Positions 32,087 through 41,499 of a stretch of DNA of 64,000 nt are shown here, in pieces. The stretch is from contig CAWHNT010000022.1 of the NCBI GenBank assembly GCA_963830775.1, positions 194,166-258,165 of the forward strand. Direction: 5' to 3'. A program made the translations under genes and the position numbers. Positions within the stretch are counted from its first letter, which is position 1; each line of letters begins with the position of its first letter. Below the pieces are notes generated by a model. It ran no database searches. It was not told the DNA's origin and saw only the letters and a list, made by a program, of their open reading frames with translations. The stretch comes from CAWHNT01 sp963830775 (GTDB lineage Bacteria; Pseudomonadota; Alphaproteobacteria; Geminicoccales; Geminicoccaceae).

Positions 32087-33442
32087 TTGCGGCCGGTCAC
32101 GGTCGAGCTTGCGGATGCGGATGCCGGTGCCGGAGGCCGGGCGATGCTCCGCTTCCTGGGCGTGGGCGCGCCGCCGGCGCCGGGCCTGACCGTCGCGGTC
32201 TGGTGCACCGATCCTGCCGCCCCTTGGCTCGGCCCGCACGGATGGCAGTCCACGGAGCATTATTTCCGGCCGGAGAGTGCCGAAGCGCAGGGCCAGGATG
32301 TCGTCCTGGTAGTCGGCCGCGAGATCGTGGACAACATCGCCGACTTCACGGTGGTCGAGATCCAGCTTCCGGAACAGGGCGTGCGCGGTGCGGTGAGCTG
32401 GCAGGACGTGACCCGCGGCTACGCGCCCGAGAACGCGACGGGTCCGCGGGCGAAGCCGGTCACCGAGACTCACAGCGCGCCTCCGCCGCCACCACCTCCG
32501 CCCCCACCGGCCAGCCTCAAGCTCGCCTTCGACGCCACGCCGTCGCGGCGGATCGTGCTGCGGCCGATGGGTGCGGTGCCGCCCGGGATGAAGGTGCCCG
32601 AGAGCCTCGGGCCCGATGACCGGCTGGGTGGGCTGGCCTTCGCAGAGCTGGCGCAGCGGTTCCAAGGGCGAGCGGAACTGATCGAAGACGGCACGGCCCG
32701 CGTGCTGGAAGCTTCCGCCGCCGGGGCGCCCCAGCGCCTGCGGTTCCGGGCAGAGCCTGGCGGCGCGCTGGCGCTGGAAGGTCAGGAGGGCCACCCCTAC
32801 CGGGCGCGCGTCGAGGCAGGGCAGCCAGTCTTCGGAGTCGGGCGTGACGCGCTGGACAAGGCCGGGGAAGGCGAGCTCCTGCTCGAGCCGGCCACGCTCC
32901 AGGCAACACTCGTTGCCGCTCCTGCACCGCCTCCGATTCCGTCGCCGCGGCGCTCGATCTGGCCGCTCGTCGCCGCAGCGCTGCTGCTCGCCGTCGGTGC
33001 TGGAGGTGCATACTGGTACTATGCCCACCAGCCTGCCCCGCCTCCTGCGCCGGTCGAGACACCGCCTGTGACCACGCCGCCGGTCGCCGAAGAGACGCCC
33101 GAGCAGCAGCTGGCCAAGGCTCGCGCGGCGATCGAGGCCGGCGATGTCGAGACTGCCCGCCCGATCCTCCGCCGCCTCGATACCGCGCGCTATGCCCCGG
33201 CCCAGCTCTACTGGGCCGAGCTCGTGGACTCCGTCGACTTCCAGCCGGGGCTCCTGCGTGAGCCCGACGACCTACGCGCCGTCGATCTCTATGCGGCCGC
33301 CTGTGCCGGCGGCGCTGCCGAGGCCAAGCAGAAGCTCGGCGAGCTGGCGCAGTCGCTGGAAGCCCGTGCCAACTCGGGCGACGGTCTGGCTGGCGAGCTT
33401 CTGCGCGGCCCCTTGCGCGACATCCGGGACAAGTGCCCATGA
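32087..33442 (+). CDS. Unknown single-pass membrane protein of the srf-like operon
   Basis: Not recognised. 451 residues from a TTG start five bases after srfC. It has a globular N-terminal domain (about 1-125), a run of ten prolines (about 132-141), a second globular domain, one transmembrane helix (about 290-311, SIWPLVAAALLLAVGAGGAYW), a Pro-rich stretch and a C-terminal helical domain with TPR/Sel1-like phrases (LAKARAAIEAGDVETARPIL, AVDLYAAACAGGAAEAKQKL). The N-terminus is probably cytoplasmic and the Sel1-like end periplasmic, so it could bridge SrfB/SrfC to the envelope components. The stop overlaps the next ATG (ATGA). Confidence 0.7.
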   Translation: MRPVTVELADADAGAGGRAMLRFLGVGAPPAPGLTVAVWCTDPAAPWLGPHGWQSTEHYFRPESAEAQGQDVVLVVGREIVDNIADFTVVEIQLPEQGVRGAVSWQDVTRGYAPENATGPRAKPVTETHSAPPPPPPPPPPASLKLAFDATPSRRIVLRPMGAVPPGMKVPESLGPDDRLGGLAFAELAQRFQGRAELIEDGTARVLEASAAGAPQRLRFRAEPGGALALEGQEGHPYRARVEAGQPVFGVGRDALDKAGEGELLLEPATLQATLVAAPAPPPIPSPRRSIWPLVAAALLLAVGAGGAYWYYAHQPAPPPAPVETPPVTTPPVAEETPEQQLAKARAAIEAGDVETARPILRRLDTARYAPAQLYWAELVDSVDFQPGLLREPDDLRAVDLYAAACAGGAAEAKQKLGELAQSLEARANSGDGLAGELLRGPLRDIRDKCP

Positions 33443-35390
33443 CTCTCTGGCGCGTCGCTCTGCTCCTGCTCGCCCTCATGCCGGCAGCGGCCTCGGCCCG
33501 CGAGGCGCTGCTCCAGGAGGGGACGCGCTCGCTCTACCAGCGGGTGCTCACACGGCCGGCAGCCGTCGTCGTCGACCGGATGGGCGGCACACACCAGGTC
33601 GAGAAGCCGCCGCCGTTCACCGTCTACTACGTCTATGCGCGCCAGATGCAGGGCGGCCAGGGCTGGCTCGAGGTCGGCGCCAACGCGCAAGGCGAGGCCA
33701 AAGGCTGGATCGCGGCCGAGACCGCCGTGGACTGGAAGCAGGCGCTGGTGCTGACCTTCGCCAATCCGACCGGACGGCTCCCCACCCTCTTCTTCGATAC
33801 CAAGGAGAACCTCGCCAACCTGGTCGAGAACGAGGCCCTGCCCACGCTGGCACCGCAATATGTCGAGCGCACCCGCGCCGGCAGCCCGCCCGACGGGGCC
33901 GGCATCGTCTCGATCGAGCCTGCCGAGTGGATCGACTTCAGCCAGAACTTCTATCTCTTGCCGATCCTGGACGTGGAGGAGGTCTTCCTCTCCTCCGCCA
34001 TGCGCAAGGTGAAGCTGGTCGAGATCGCCTCGATCCCGCTCCAGGAGGAGACGCCCCAGGAGGAGCAGCCCTTCTCGGCCGGGATCGTGTTCGTCATCGA
34101 CACCACGACCTCGATGGACCCCTATATCGACCGCACGCGGGAAACCGTGCGACGGATCTTCGACCGCATCAAGGCGTCGCCGATCGGCGGTCCAGGTGAG
34201 CTTCGGCCTGATCGGCTTTCGCGACAACAGCGCCGCCGTCGAGTACGCGGCCAAGGTCTTCGCACCCTTGGCCTACCCGCCGAACCATGACGAGTTCCAG
34301 CGCCAGATCCAGAATGTCCAGGCGGCGCGCGCCTCGACCCGGGCGTTCAACGAGGACGGCCTTGCCGGCGTGGTGAAGGCGCTGGAGCTCGACGGGTGGA
34401 AGCACTTCCAGGCCCGCTACATCATCTATATCGGCGATTTCGGCGTGCCGCGAGCCGCCCGACCCCTCGGCCTCCACCGGCCGGACGGCGCAGGCGGTGA
34501 ACAGCGAGGCGCGGGACAAGACCACGGCCATCATCTCGCTCCTGCTGGAGACCCCGGCGGGCCGCGCCTACCATCAGGTGGCCCAGCGCCAGCTGCGCCA
34601 GCTTTCGGCCTGGCAGCCGGGCCAGCCGGAGCCGTTCTACGCAGTACCACAGGGCGACCTTGCCCGGTTCGGTCAGACGGTCGATTCGGTGACGGACTGG
34701 CTGATCGGCCAGGTCCAGGCTGCCGCCACCGGCCAGACGCCCGCCCCGCACCAGGCTGCGGCCGGCGATCAGGCCACGAGCCAGCTCCAGGGCGCCATCG
34801 AGCAGATCGGCCGCGCCATGCGCCTCGCCTGGCTTGGCCGGCAGCCGGGTGCCGCCGCACCCGACATGTTCCGCGCCTGGGCGCCCGAGATCGCGCTGGA
34901 CAACCCGGTGTCGGGCAACGCCTTCGACGTCCGCGTGCTCCTCACCCGCACCCAGGTGAACCAGCTCTACACCTCGCTGAAGCTGATCTACGACACCGCG
35001 AGCTCCAGCCTGGACGAGGACCCGGGCCTGTTCTTCGAGCGGCTGCAGAGCGTGGTCGCCCGCGCGGTCAACGACCCGAGCCAGCTGCAGAGCTTGGACC
35101 CGTCAGCCGCGGTGCACATCGAACCGGGCGAGGTCGACAATCTGGGCGACCTGCTCGACGACTATCTCCAGCACCTCCCGTTCCGCGAGGGCGTGATCGG
35201 CCCCGATCTCGACCGCGATGCCTGGGTGCAGATGTCGCCGGCCGAGCGCGACCAGACGCTCTCCAGCATCAACCAGACCCTGCGCTTCCTCGAGTCCTAC
35301 TATCGGGACCTGGACCGCTGGATCCCGTTGCACGCGGAAGCCGCCGAGGGCGAGAAGGTCTACCCGATCCCGCTCAAGTTCCTGCCATGA
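33439..35390 (+). CDS. Secreted von Willebrand factor A protein, two frame breaks
   Basis: Periplasmic or exported protein of about 649 residues. A signal peptide (MTLWRVALLLLALMPAAASA) is followed by an SH3-like first domain and a vWA domain with FVIDTTTSMDPY (metal site D-x-T-x-S, about residue 220) and SFGLIGFRDNS. A long helical C-terminal region follows, with AAAVHIEPGEVDNLGDLL and LRFLESYYRDLDRWIPLH. Extra bases near 34190 (IG then VQVSFGL) and 34450 (GDFGVP then EPPDPSAS) break the frame. This is the second vWA protein in the operon. Both ends overlap neighbours by ATGA, implying translational coupling with the ABC ATPase that follows. Confidence 0.83.
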
Positions 35391-36099
35391 CCCACGCGTC
35401 GCCGGTGCTGGAGCTCCTGGCCGTCGCCAAGACCCGGCGCGACGACAAGCGGGTGTTCCGGCTCGAGGTGGAGAGCCTGACCCTGGCGCCGGGCGAGCGG
35501 GTGGGCCTCGTGGGCCCGTCCGGCAGCGGGAAGAGCACGCTGCTGGAGATGGTGGCCCTGGCGGCGGCACCGGACGAGGCGCCCGGTTCAGCTTCGGCAG
35601 CGTCGATATCCTGGCGCTCTGGCGCGAGGCCGACGATGAGAAGCTGACGGAGCTCCGAGCGCGGGGACTTGGCTACGTGCCGCAGGACGGCAAGCTCCTG
35701 GGTTTTCTGCGCGTGCGCGGCAACATCGCCCTGCCGCTGGCGCTCAACGGCAAGGCGGACGACGGCGAGGTCGACTCCGTCGCGCGCGACCTCGGCATCG
35801 AGGGCACACTCGGCGCCTGGCCCTCCGACCTCTCGCTCGGGCAGCGGCAGCGCGTGGCGGTGGGCAGAGCGCTCGTGCATCGGCCGGCCCTCGTGCTGGC
35901 GGACGAGCCCACGGCCAATCTGGACCGGGCCAATGCCGGCGTCGTCATGGCCTGTCTGGCCGAGGCCGCATCCGCGCGCGGAGCGGCCCTGCTGGTCGCC
36001 ACCCACGAGGAGGAGCTGGCACGCGACCATGGCTGCCGCCTCGTCCGGGTCGAGACGCGGACCGAAGGCGCCACCACGCACGGCGTGATTGCAGGGTGA
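35387..36099 (+). CDS. ABC transporter ATPase, LolD/FtsE/MacB class, one frame break
   Basis: Cytoplasmic ATPase of about 237 residues. Walker A is GPSGSGKSTLL, the signature region LSLGQRQRVAVGRALVHRP, and Walker B LVLADEPTANLD, the last being typical of the LolD/FtsE/MacB group that drives mechanotransmission rather than bulk import. One extra base near 35580 separates AAAPDEA from RFSFGSVDILALW. It is paired with an FtsX-like permease eight bases downstream, so the two form a type VII-like ABC complex that probably pulls on a periplasmic partner of this operon. Confidence 0.88.
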
Positions 36100-36106
36100 G
36101 GGCAGC

Positions 36107-37328
36107 TTGCGGACGGCCCAGGCCCTGACGCTCACCGCCCGGCTTGGCCTCGCCGACCTGATGCGCGAGCGGGCGGCCTTCGGCTGCCAGGCGCTGGCGC
36201 TGGCTGCCGTGCTGGCCCCGCTCCTGCTGCTGTTCGGGCTCAAATACGGTGTCGTCCGGCTGATGACCGACGAGCTGCTGGCCGATGCCGAGGTGCGCGA
36301 GATCGTCATCAAGGGCGGCAAGGAGCACCCGCTCTCCCTGCTCGACGAGCTGCGCCGCGACCCGCATGTGGGCTTCGTGGGTCCCCACATCGCGGCGGTG
36401 AACGTCTCGCTGTCCTTCGCGGTGGCGGGGCAGGCGGTGGCGCGGAGTGCCGACGGCACGGTGCTGGCCACCGGACGGGGCGACCCGCTGCTCGGTGCGG
36501 CAAGCCCGCCGGAACGAGGCGAGCTGGTGCTGTCGGCCTCCCTGGCGCGGGCGCTGGATGCCGCCACCGGTGCTAGCGTCATCGTGGTCCCGAGCCGCAA
36601 GCTCGGAGGCCAGACCACGGCCCAGCCCTTCACCTTCAAGGTCGCCGCCGTCCTGCCGCCCACCGCCTGGCAGTCGCGCGGTGCCCTGCTCTACGCCGAC
36701 GACCTGCTGGAGCTGCATCAATGGGCCGAGGGCTACGCGATCCCGCGTCTGGGCCTCCCCGGCCGCCCGCCGCTCGCGAACCCCACCGTGCCCACCTTCC
36801 GCCTCTATGCCGCCGACCTCGACAGCGTGGCCCCGCTCGTGGACTTCCTCACCGCACGCGGTGTCGACCACGTCGCCCGCATGCAGCGGATCGCCAGCCT
36901 CAGGGACTTCGAGCGGACGCTCGGGTTCGTTTTCCTGGTGATCGCCACGGTTGCCGGGACGGGCTCCGCGCTGGCCTTCGGCGCCAGCCTGTGGGGCAAT
37001 GTCGCCCGCAAGCAGCGCGAGCTCGGCACGCTCCGTCTCTTGGGCATCTCCCGCCGGCATGTCGTGGCCTTTCCCCTGGCCCAGGCGCTGGCCGTAGCAG
37101 TCGCCGGCTGGCTCGCGGCACTGCTGCTTATATGCAGCGGCCGCTTACGAGCTGAACGGTGGCCTGGGGCGCGGCTTCGGGCTCGGCGGCGAGGTCTGCC
37201 GGCTGGAGCCGGGGCACCACGCGGTGGCCGGGGCGGCGACGCTGCTGACGGCGCTGCTCGCGGCCTCGGCCGCAGCCCGGCGCGCCACGGCGGTCGATCC
37301 TGCCGAGGGCATCCGCCATGCGATCTGA
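36107..37328 (+). CDS. FtsX/MacB-type ABC permease, one frame break
   Basis: Inner-membrane protein of about 406 residues with the FtsX layout: one N-terminal helix (about 20-45, LALAAVLAPLLLLFGLKYGV), a large periplasmic domain (about 50-260), then three C-terminal helices starting at FVFLVIATVAGTGSALAFGA. The cytoplasmic coupling phrase RKQRELGTLRLLGIS is characteristic. One extra base near 37130 shifts the last 65 residues (AALLL then YAAAAYELNGG). I prefer TTG 36107, which has GAGGG upstream; a TTG at 36089 is also possible. The end overlaps the next start by 11 bases. Confidence 0.82.
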
Positions 37329-38889
37329 GCGCCTGATCGCCTCCCTGCTGCTCCTGCTGGCGCTGGCCTTCCCTGCCGCGGCGCAGGAGCCCTGGCCGGA
37401 GAAGCTGTGGAACCCGCATGCCGACGAGGGCGACCTCCGCCTGCCGCTGCCTTGTGGCGGCGGGATCGTGTTCCGCCCGGTGGCGATCGACGCCGAGGAG
37501 AACTGGCTTTCCGATCTGCGCTTCGAGCTTGGCGGCCCCAGCGAGGACTTCGCCTTCTCCGAGCATCCGCATCACGCCTGGGTGGCCGGCTCGTTCAGCG
37601 CGGAAGGCAAACCCGGCCGAAGGGTGTATTATCTCGGCAAGTACGAGGTGACGAAGGACCAGTACGCGGCGGTCATGGACGAGAAATGCCCTACCGCGAA
37701 GCCGCTGGGCTCGGAGCCGGTCGACCAGCTCTCCTGGTTCGACGCCGTCTCCTTCACCGAGCGCCTATCCACCTGGTTGCTCAGGAACGCCAAGGACAAG
37801 CTCCCGGCCGAGGACAAGAGCCCCGGCTTCGTGCGGTTGCCGACCGAGTCCGAATGGGAGTTCGCCGCGCGAGGCGGCATGGCTGTCAGCGATTCCGAGC
37901 GCAGCCAGCCCGTGCCGCCGATGGCGGGTGGGCTCGGCGACTATGCCTGGTTCAAGGCACCCGAATCCTGCGGCGGCAGCATTCACGTGATCGGGCAGAA
38001 GAAGGGCAACCCGCTGCTGCTGCACGACATGCTGGGCAACGTGGCGGAGATCGTGCTCGAGCCCTACCGCATGACCCGGGGCGGGCGGCTGCACGGGCAG
38101 GCGGGCGGTTTCGTCGCCAAGGGCGGCTCCTGCCGCGACGCCGAGGCGGCCCTGCGCAGCTCCTCCCGCACCGAGCTGGTCTATTTCGATGCGTCGTCCG
38201 GTGCTGCCGCCCGCCCGCGCATGACCGGCTTTCGCGTCGCCCTCGTGGCACCCGTCCAGGTCAGCCAGAAGCGGATCGAGGCCCTGCGCCGGGACTGGCA
38301 GGCGATCGGCGATTCGCCGGAGGGCGAGGAGGCCGATCCCGTGGTGTTGCGCAGCCGCGAGGTCGATGCCGCGGCCGATCCGGTCCAGGCCCTCGACATG
38401 CTGGCCGAAGCTGCCAAGGACCCCGACCTGAAGTCGGACCTGGGTGCCATCGCCGCCGCCTACCGCAACGAGCGTGCCCAGCGTGAGGAGCAAGAGAGCC
38501 GAGCTGCGCGGGCAGCGCTTGTGGCTGGCGCCGCGCTCGTGCGGACGTATCGGATCAACGACGACGCCGTGCGGCTGCGTGAGAAGCAGCTGGCCTCGGC
38601 CTGCGCCGGCCAGGAGGCCGTCTGCCGCGATACGCTCGACAAGGCGCGCCTGCGCCGCCGGCTTACGGGCTCGGCCTATCTCGACCTCCTCCTGCAGGTC
38701 GTGAGCGACTACCCCCAGGCCTCGCTTGAGGCTCAGCTCCCTGCCGTGGAGGCGCAATATGCCTCGCTCGATGCCGAGGGCGGGACGTTCCGCGCTGCCG
38801 CCCGGCGCTTCGTGACCCAGGCGGCACGCTGGCGCCAGGACCGCGGGATCGCTCAGGACAAGCTGCTCGAGGAGCTGGTACGCGACTAG
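37318..38889 (+). CDS. Secreted formylglycine-synthase-like (SUMF1/FGE-sulfatase) domain protein
   Basis: Periplasmic protein of 523 residues with a signal peptide (MRSERLIASLLLLLALAFPAAAQ). Residues about 100-305 form an FGE-sulfatase domain (YYLGKYEVTKDQYAAVM, PVDQLSWFDAVSF, RLPTESEWEFAARGG, LGNVAEIV, AKGGSCRDAEAALRS). Classical FGE has two active-site Cys about five residues apart after the GGS phrase; here only the Cys in GGSCRD is present and the second position is not Cys, so it probably does not make formylglycine and may instead bind a ligand. The C-terminal 200 residues are helical and unrecognised. The start overlaps the permease end. Confidence 0.83.
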   Translation: MRSERLIASLLLLLALAFPAAAQEPWPEKLWNPHADEGDLRLPLPCGGGIVFRPVAIDAEENWLSDLRFELGGPSEDFAFSEHPHHAWVAGSFSAEGKPGRRVYYLGKYEVTKDQYAAVMDEKCPTAKPLGSEPVDQLSWFDAVSFTERLSTWLLRNAKDKLPAEDKSPGFVRLPTESEWEFAARGGMAVSDSERSQPVPPMAGGLGDYAWFKAPESCGGSIHVIGQKKGNPLLLHDMLGNVAEIVLEPYRMTRGGRLHGQAGGFVAKGGSCRDAEAALRSSSRTELVYFDASSGAAARPRMTGFRVALVAPVQVSQKRIEALRRDWQAIGDSPEGEEADPVVLRSREVDAAADPVQALDMLAEAAKDPDLKSDLGAIAAAYRNERAQREEQESRAARAALVAGAALVRTYRINDDAVRLREKQLASACAGQEAVCRDTLDKARLRRRLTGSAYLDLLLQVVSDYPQASLEAQLPAVEAQYASLDAEGGTFRAAARRFVTQAARWRQDRGIAQDKLLEELVRD

Positions 38890-38911
38890 GCCGGGGAAGG
38901 GAGTAGACGAG

Positions 38912-39652
38912 GTGACAGGGAAAGGGAGCCGTAAGGCGGTCGTGGCACTTCTGGCCGCGAGCCTGCTCGCCGGCTGCGCGACGGGTCCTGGCGGGTCCGG
39001 GCCGGTCGCCAGTGCTGCACCGGGCCCGACCACGCCCGAGCAGCGTCGGCTCGGCAACTACGCCAACAGCTTCGCCGTCCAGGGTGGCGTGCTGGGTGGG
39101 CTGATCGGTGCCGCCCTCGGCTGTGCCGTGGGTGCCGCGGTCAAGGGCAAGGAGGGCTGCGCCTATGGCGCCGTGGCCGGGCTCGGCGTCGGTGCGGTGG
39201 CAGGTGGCGTCGGCGGCAACGTGCTGAAGACCCAGACCAATCAGGCGATGAGCGAGGAGCAGCGCCTGCGGGCTCAGCTCACGGCGGCGGACCGGGAGCT
39301 GGCTCTGGCCCGGCAGACCGAGGCGGACACGCGCCAGGTCGTGGCCGGGCACCGGCGCGAGCTTGCGGGCCTGGAGCAGCGGATGCAGCAGGGGCAGGCA
39401 AGCACGGGCCAGATGCAGACGGCGCTGGCTGCGGCACGACGTGATGCCGCCAATATCGAGAAGTCGGCCAAGGGCCTGGACGCGCAGGTGACAATGCTGA
39501 GCCAGGAGATGAATAGCCGGATGCAGAACGGCTTCGGCGTGCCGCCGGAGCTTATCAGGAAGCGCGACGCACTGGCGGCCCAGCGTGATGCGCTCGCGTC
39601 CCAGCATCGGTCGATCATCGCCATGATCAACGAGGCGGAGAAGGTGGCGTGA
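38912..39652 (+). CDS. Lipoprotein with glycine zipper and coiled coil
   Basis: Protein of 246 residues from a GTG start. The lipobox LLAGC places the lipidated Cys near residue 22. A Gly/Ala-rich zipper follows (VLGGLIGAALGCAVGAAVKG, then GVGAVAGGVGGNV, about 58-105), as in membrane-inserting outer-membrane lipoproteins, and then a coiled coil of about 110 residues. Lys rather than Asp follows none of the retention positions clearly, so sorting to the outer membrane is likely but inferred. It overlaps the next gene by GTGA. Confidence 0.75.
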   Translation: MTGKGSRKAVVALLAASLLAGCATGPGGSGPVASAAPGPTTPEQRRLGNYANSFAVQGGVLGGLIGAALGCAVGAAVKGKEGCAYGAVAGLGVGAVAGGVGGNVLKTQTNQAMSEEQRLRAQLTAADRELALARQTEADTRQVVAGHRRELAGLEQRMQQGQASTGQMQTALAAARRDAANIEKSAKGLDAQVTMLSQEMNSRMQNGFGVPPELIRKRDALAAQRDALASQHRSIIAMINEAEKVA

Positions 39653-40158
39653 GAAGCCCGGCGCCGGCAGCATTGCTCCTGGCGCTGGCCGGGTGCGCGG
39701 CCACGCCGGGCGAGTGCGACCCATCGCAGGTCGGCAACGTGGTCAAGGCCGCGAGCTGCAACTGGGGCGGGGGCTATGCCGCCCGGCAGACGGAGCTGTC
39801 GCGTGAGGTCGAGGGCCGGGTTGCCGCCTACACGCTCTCGCAGGCGGAGGCCCAGAAGCTGGCAGCAGAGGCAAAGCAGCTGGCCGGCGACCGCGAGGCC
39901 TGGCAGCAAAAGCTTGCCGCCATGAACGGCGAGTCGGCCCGGCTGCGGCTGGAGCTGAACGCGGCCCGCACCAGCAGCGAGCGTGGCCGGGCGCGCGTGG
40001 ATGCGCTCCGCCAGGAGGCCAGGAACCTCCAGGCCCAGCTCGACCGGGCGGGTGCCGCCAGCTCGGCCACGGAGGCGGAGATCCAGGCGCTCACGCAGGA
40101 GGTCGAGCGCAAGCAGCAGGCGATCCGGGAGCTGCTGCAGGAGAGCGAGGTAGAGTAG
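39649..40158 (+). CDS. Coiled-coil lipoprotein
   Basis: Protein of 169 residues from a GTG start that overlaps the previous stop (GTGA). The lipobox LALAGC gives a lipidated Cys near residue 15, followed by a short Cys-containing segment (GECDPSQVGN, ASCNWGGG) and a coiled coil of more than 100 residues reaching the C-terminus. It shares the first-lipoprotein-then-coiled-coil plan of its neighbour, so the two may form a heteromer. It is the last gene of the operon; 42 bases separate it from the convergent chrR. Confidence 0.75.
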   Translation: MRSPAPAALLLALAGCAATPGECDPSQVGNVVKAASCNWGGGYAARQTELSREVEGRVAAYTLSQAEAQKLAAEAKQLAGDREAWQQKLAAMNGESARLRLELNAARTSSERGRARVDALRQEARNLQAQLDRAGAASSATEAEIQALTQEVERKQQAIRELLQESEVE

Positions 40159-40200
40159 CGGCATGCGTGGCCGCGACACCAAGCGGGGGAGGAGCCCCGC

Positions 40201-40842
40201 TCAGTGGCGGATGAACGGGTTGAGCAGCCGGCCGAACGGGCCGGTCAGCCGCAGCCTGGCATCCGTGACGGCGAGGCAGAGGCAGTCCTGCCCCTCGTCG
40301 GCCCGGGGCTGATGGGTGACGGTGGAATCGGTGATGGCGAGGTCGCCGCGGCCGTAGCGGCCGAGCGCATCGTGGAACGAGCCTTCCAGCACGAGGGTCA
40401 GCTCATGGCCCTCGTGCGTGTGCTGCGGCACGGCCTTGCCCGCGCGCACGCGGATCAGGCTCGTGCGATAGCCGGGCGTGCCGAGATCGAGCACGGCCTC
40501 GCTGATGCTGCCCATCCGCTTCCAGGGCAGGCGGTCGAGCGAGCCCGGGATATGGTGGCGCAGCGGTGGTGGGAGGTGGCGCAGAGCCTCCGGCAACGGA
40601 TCCGCAAGGGCGGGTGCGGGATCGGCCAGGCGCTGCGCGAGCCTCTCCCAGGCGCCGGGCCCGAGAGGGGCCGGCTCGATCTGCTCCAGCAGCACGCCGC
40701 CTGCCGCCTCGAACGCATCGTGGGCGGCCCGGCTCTCGGGCGAGAGCGCCAGGTGCGAGCCGATGATCAGGGCGAGCGGCGGCGGCAGACGCCCGGCCGC
40801 GTGGGCTGCCACCAGCTCGTCGAGGGTCCAGTCCTCGATCAT
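40201..40842 (-). CDS. chrR: ChrR-type anti-sigma factor with cupin domain
   Basis: Cytoplasmic anti-sigma factor of 213 residues. The N-terminal 85 residues resemble the anti-sigma domain of ChrR and the rest is a cupin (VPQHTHEGHELTLVLEGSF, GRGDLAITD). In Rhodobacter ChrR the anti-sigma domain binds zinc through His and two Cys in an H-x3-C-x2-C phrase; here the phrase is SHLALSPES, with both Cys replaced by Ser, so zinc binding there is doubtful. The ATG overlaps the sigma-factor stop (ATGA). By family, the pair answers singlet oxygen or organic hydroperoxide stress. Confidence 0.88.
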   Translation of the reverse strand: MIEDWTLDELVAAHAAGRLPPPLALIIGSHLALSPESRAAHDAFEAAGGVLLEQIEPAPLGPGAWERLAQRLADPAPALADPLPEALRHLPPPLRHHIPGSLDRLPWKRMGSISEAVLDLGTPGYRTSLIRVRAGKAVPQHTHEGHELTLVLEGSFHDALGRYGRGDLAITDSTVTHQPRADEGQDCLCLAVTDARLRLTGPFGRLLNPFIRH

Positions 40843-41426
40843 TCGTCCTTGGCGCCCAGCATGACGCGCAGCTTGGCCAGCGCCAGCCGCAGCCTCGACT
40901 TCACCGTCCCGAGCGGCAGACCCAATTCCTCCGCGATCACGCTGTGCGGCTTCTCCTCGTAGTAGAAGATGCGCAGCAGCTGGGCCTGTTCCCCGGGGAG
41001 CTGCTCCACGGCACGGGCAATCAGCCGTTTCATCTGCGCCGCCTCGGCCAGGGCATCGCCCCGCGGGGCAGGATCGGGCTCGTCCACGATCGCCGTCTCG
41101 TCGCCATCCAGGTCGGGCCGCCGGTCACGCCGCAGCGCATCGATCCGCTTGTTGCGGGCAATCGTGAACACCCAGGTGCTGAGCGCCGCCCGGCTCCGGT
41201 CGAACTGGTGGGCGCGGCGCCAGATCGAGAGCATCGCCTCCTGGGTCAAGTCCTCGGCCAGCGCATCCTCGGCACCCTGACGGCGGAGATAGGCCTTGAT
41301 CCGTGGCGCGTAGAAGGCGAACAGCCGCCGGAATGCCTCCAGGTCACGGCGCTCCGCCACCGCCAGCAGGTCGGTCTCGAGCTCCTGTTCGCCAGCGCGC
41401 CTGCCTAGCTCCGCCATGCGCTCCAT
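40839..41426 (-). CDS. rpoE: ECF RNA polymerase sigma factor (RpoE/ChrR-partner group)
   Basis: Sigma factor of about 195 residues. Region 2 (AEDLTQEAMLSIWRRAHQF, STWVFTIARNKRIDALRR) and region 4 (VIAEELGLPLGTVKSRLRLA) are complete. Its partner chrR overlaps downstream, the normal layout of the ECF11-type group. Two starts are possible, ATG 41426 and ATG 41417; neither has an ideal ribosome site. A matching auto-regulatory promoter lies about 75 bases upstream (41500-41529). Confidence 0.9.
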   Translation of the reverse strand: MERMAELGRRAGEQELETDLLAVAERRDLEAFRRLFAFYAPRIKAYLRRQGAEDALAEDLTQEAMLSIWRRAHQFDRSRAALSTWVFTIARNKRIDALRRDRRPDLDGDETAIVDEPDPAPRGDALAEAAQMKRLIARAVEQLPGEQAQLLRIFYYEEKPHSVIAEELGLPLGTVKSRLRLALAKLRVMLGAKDE

Positions 41427-41499
41427 CTTGCGCGACCAGCGTGACCGCGCAACCCACCCGGGAAGCTCACTGCGGCAGAGTGAAGCGGCCGTCATGTGG

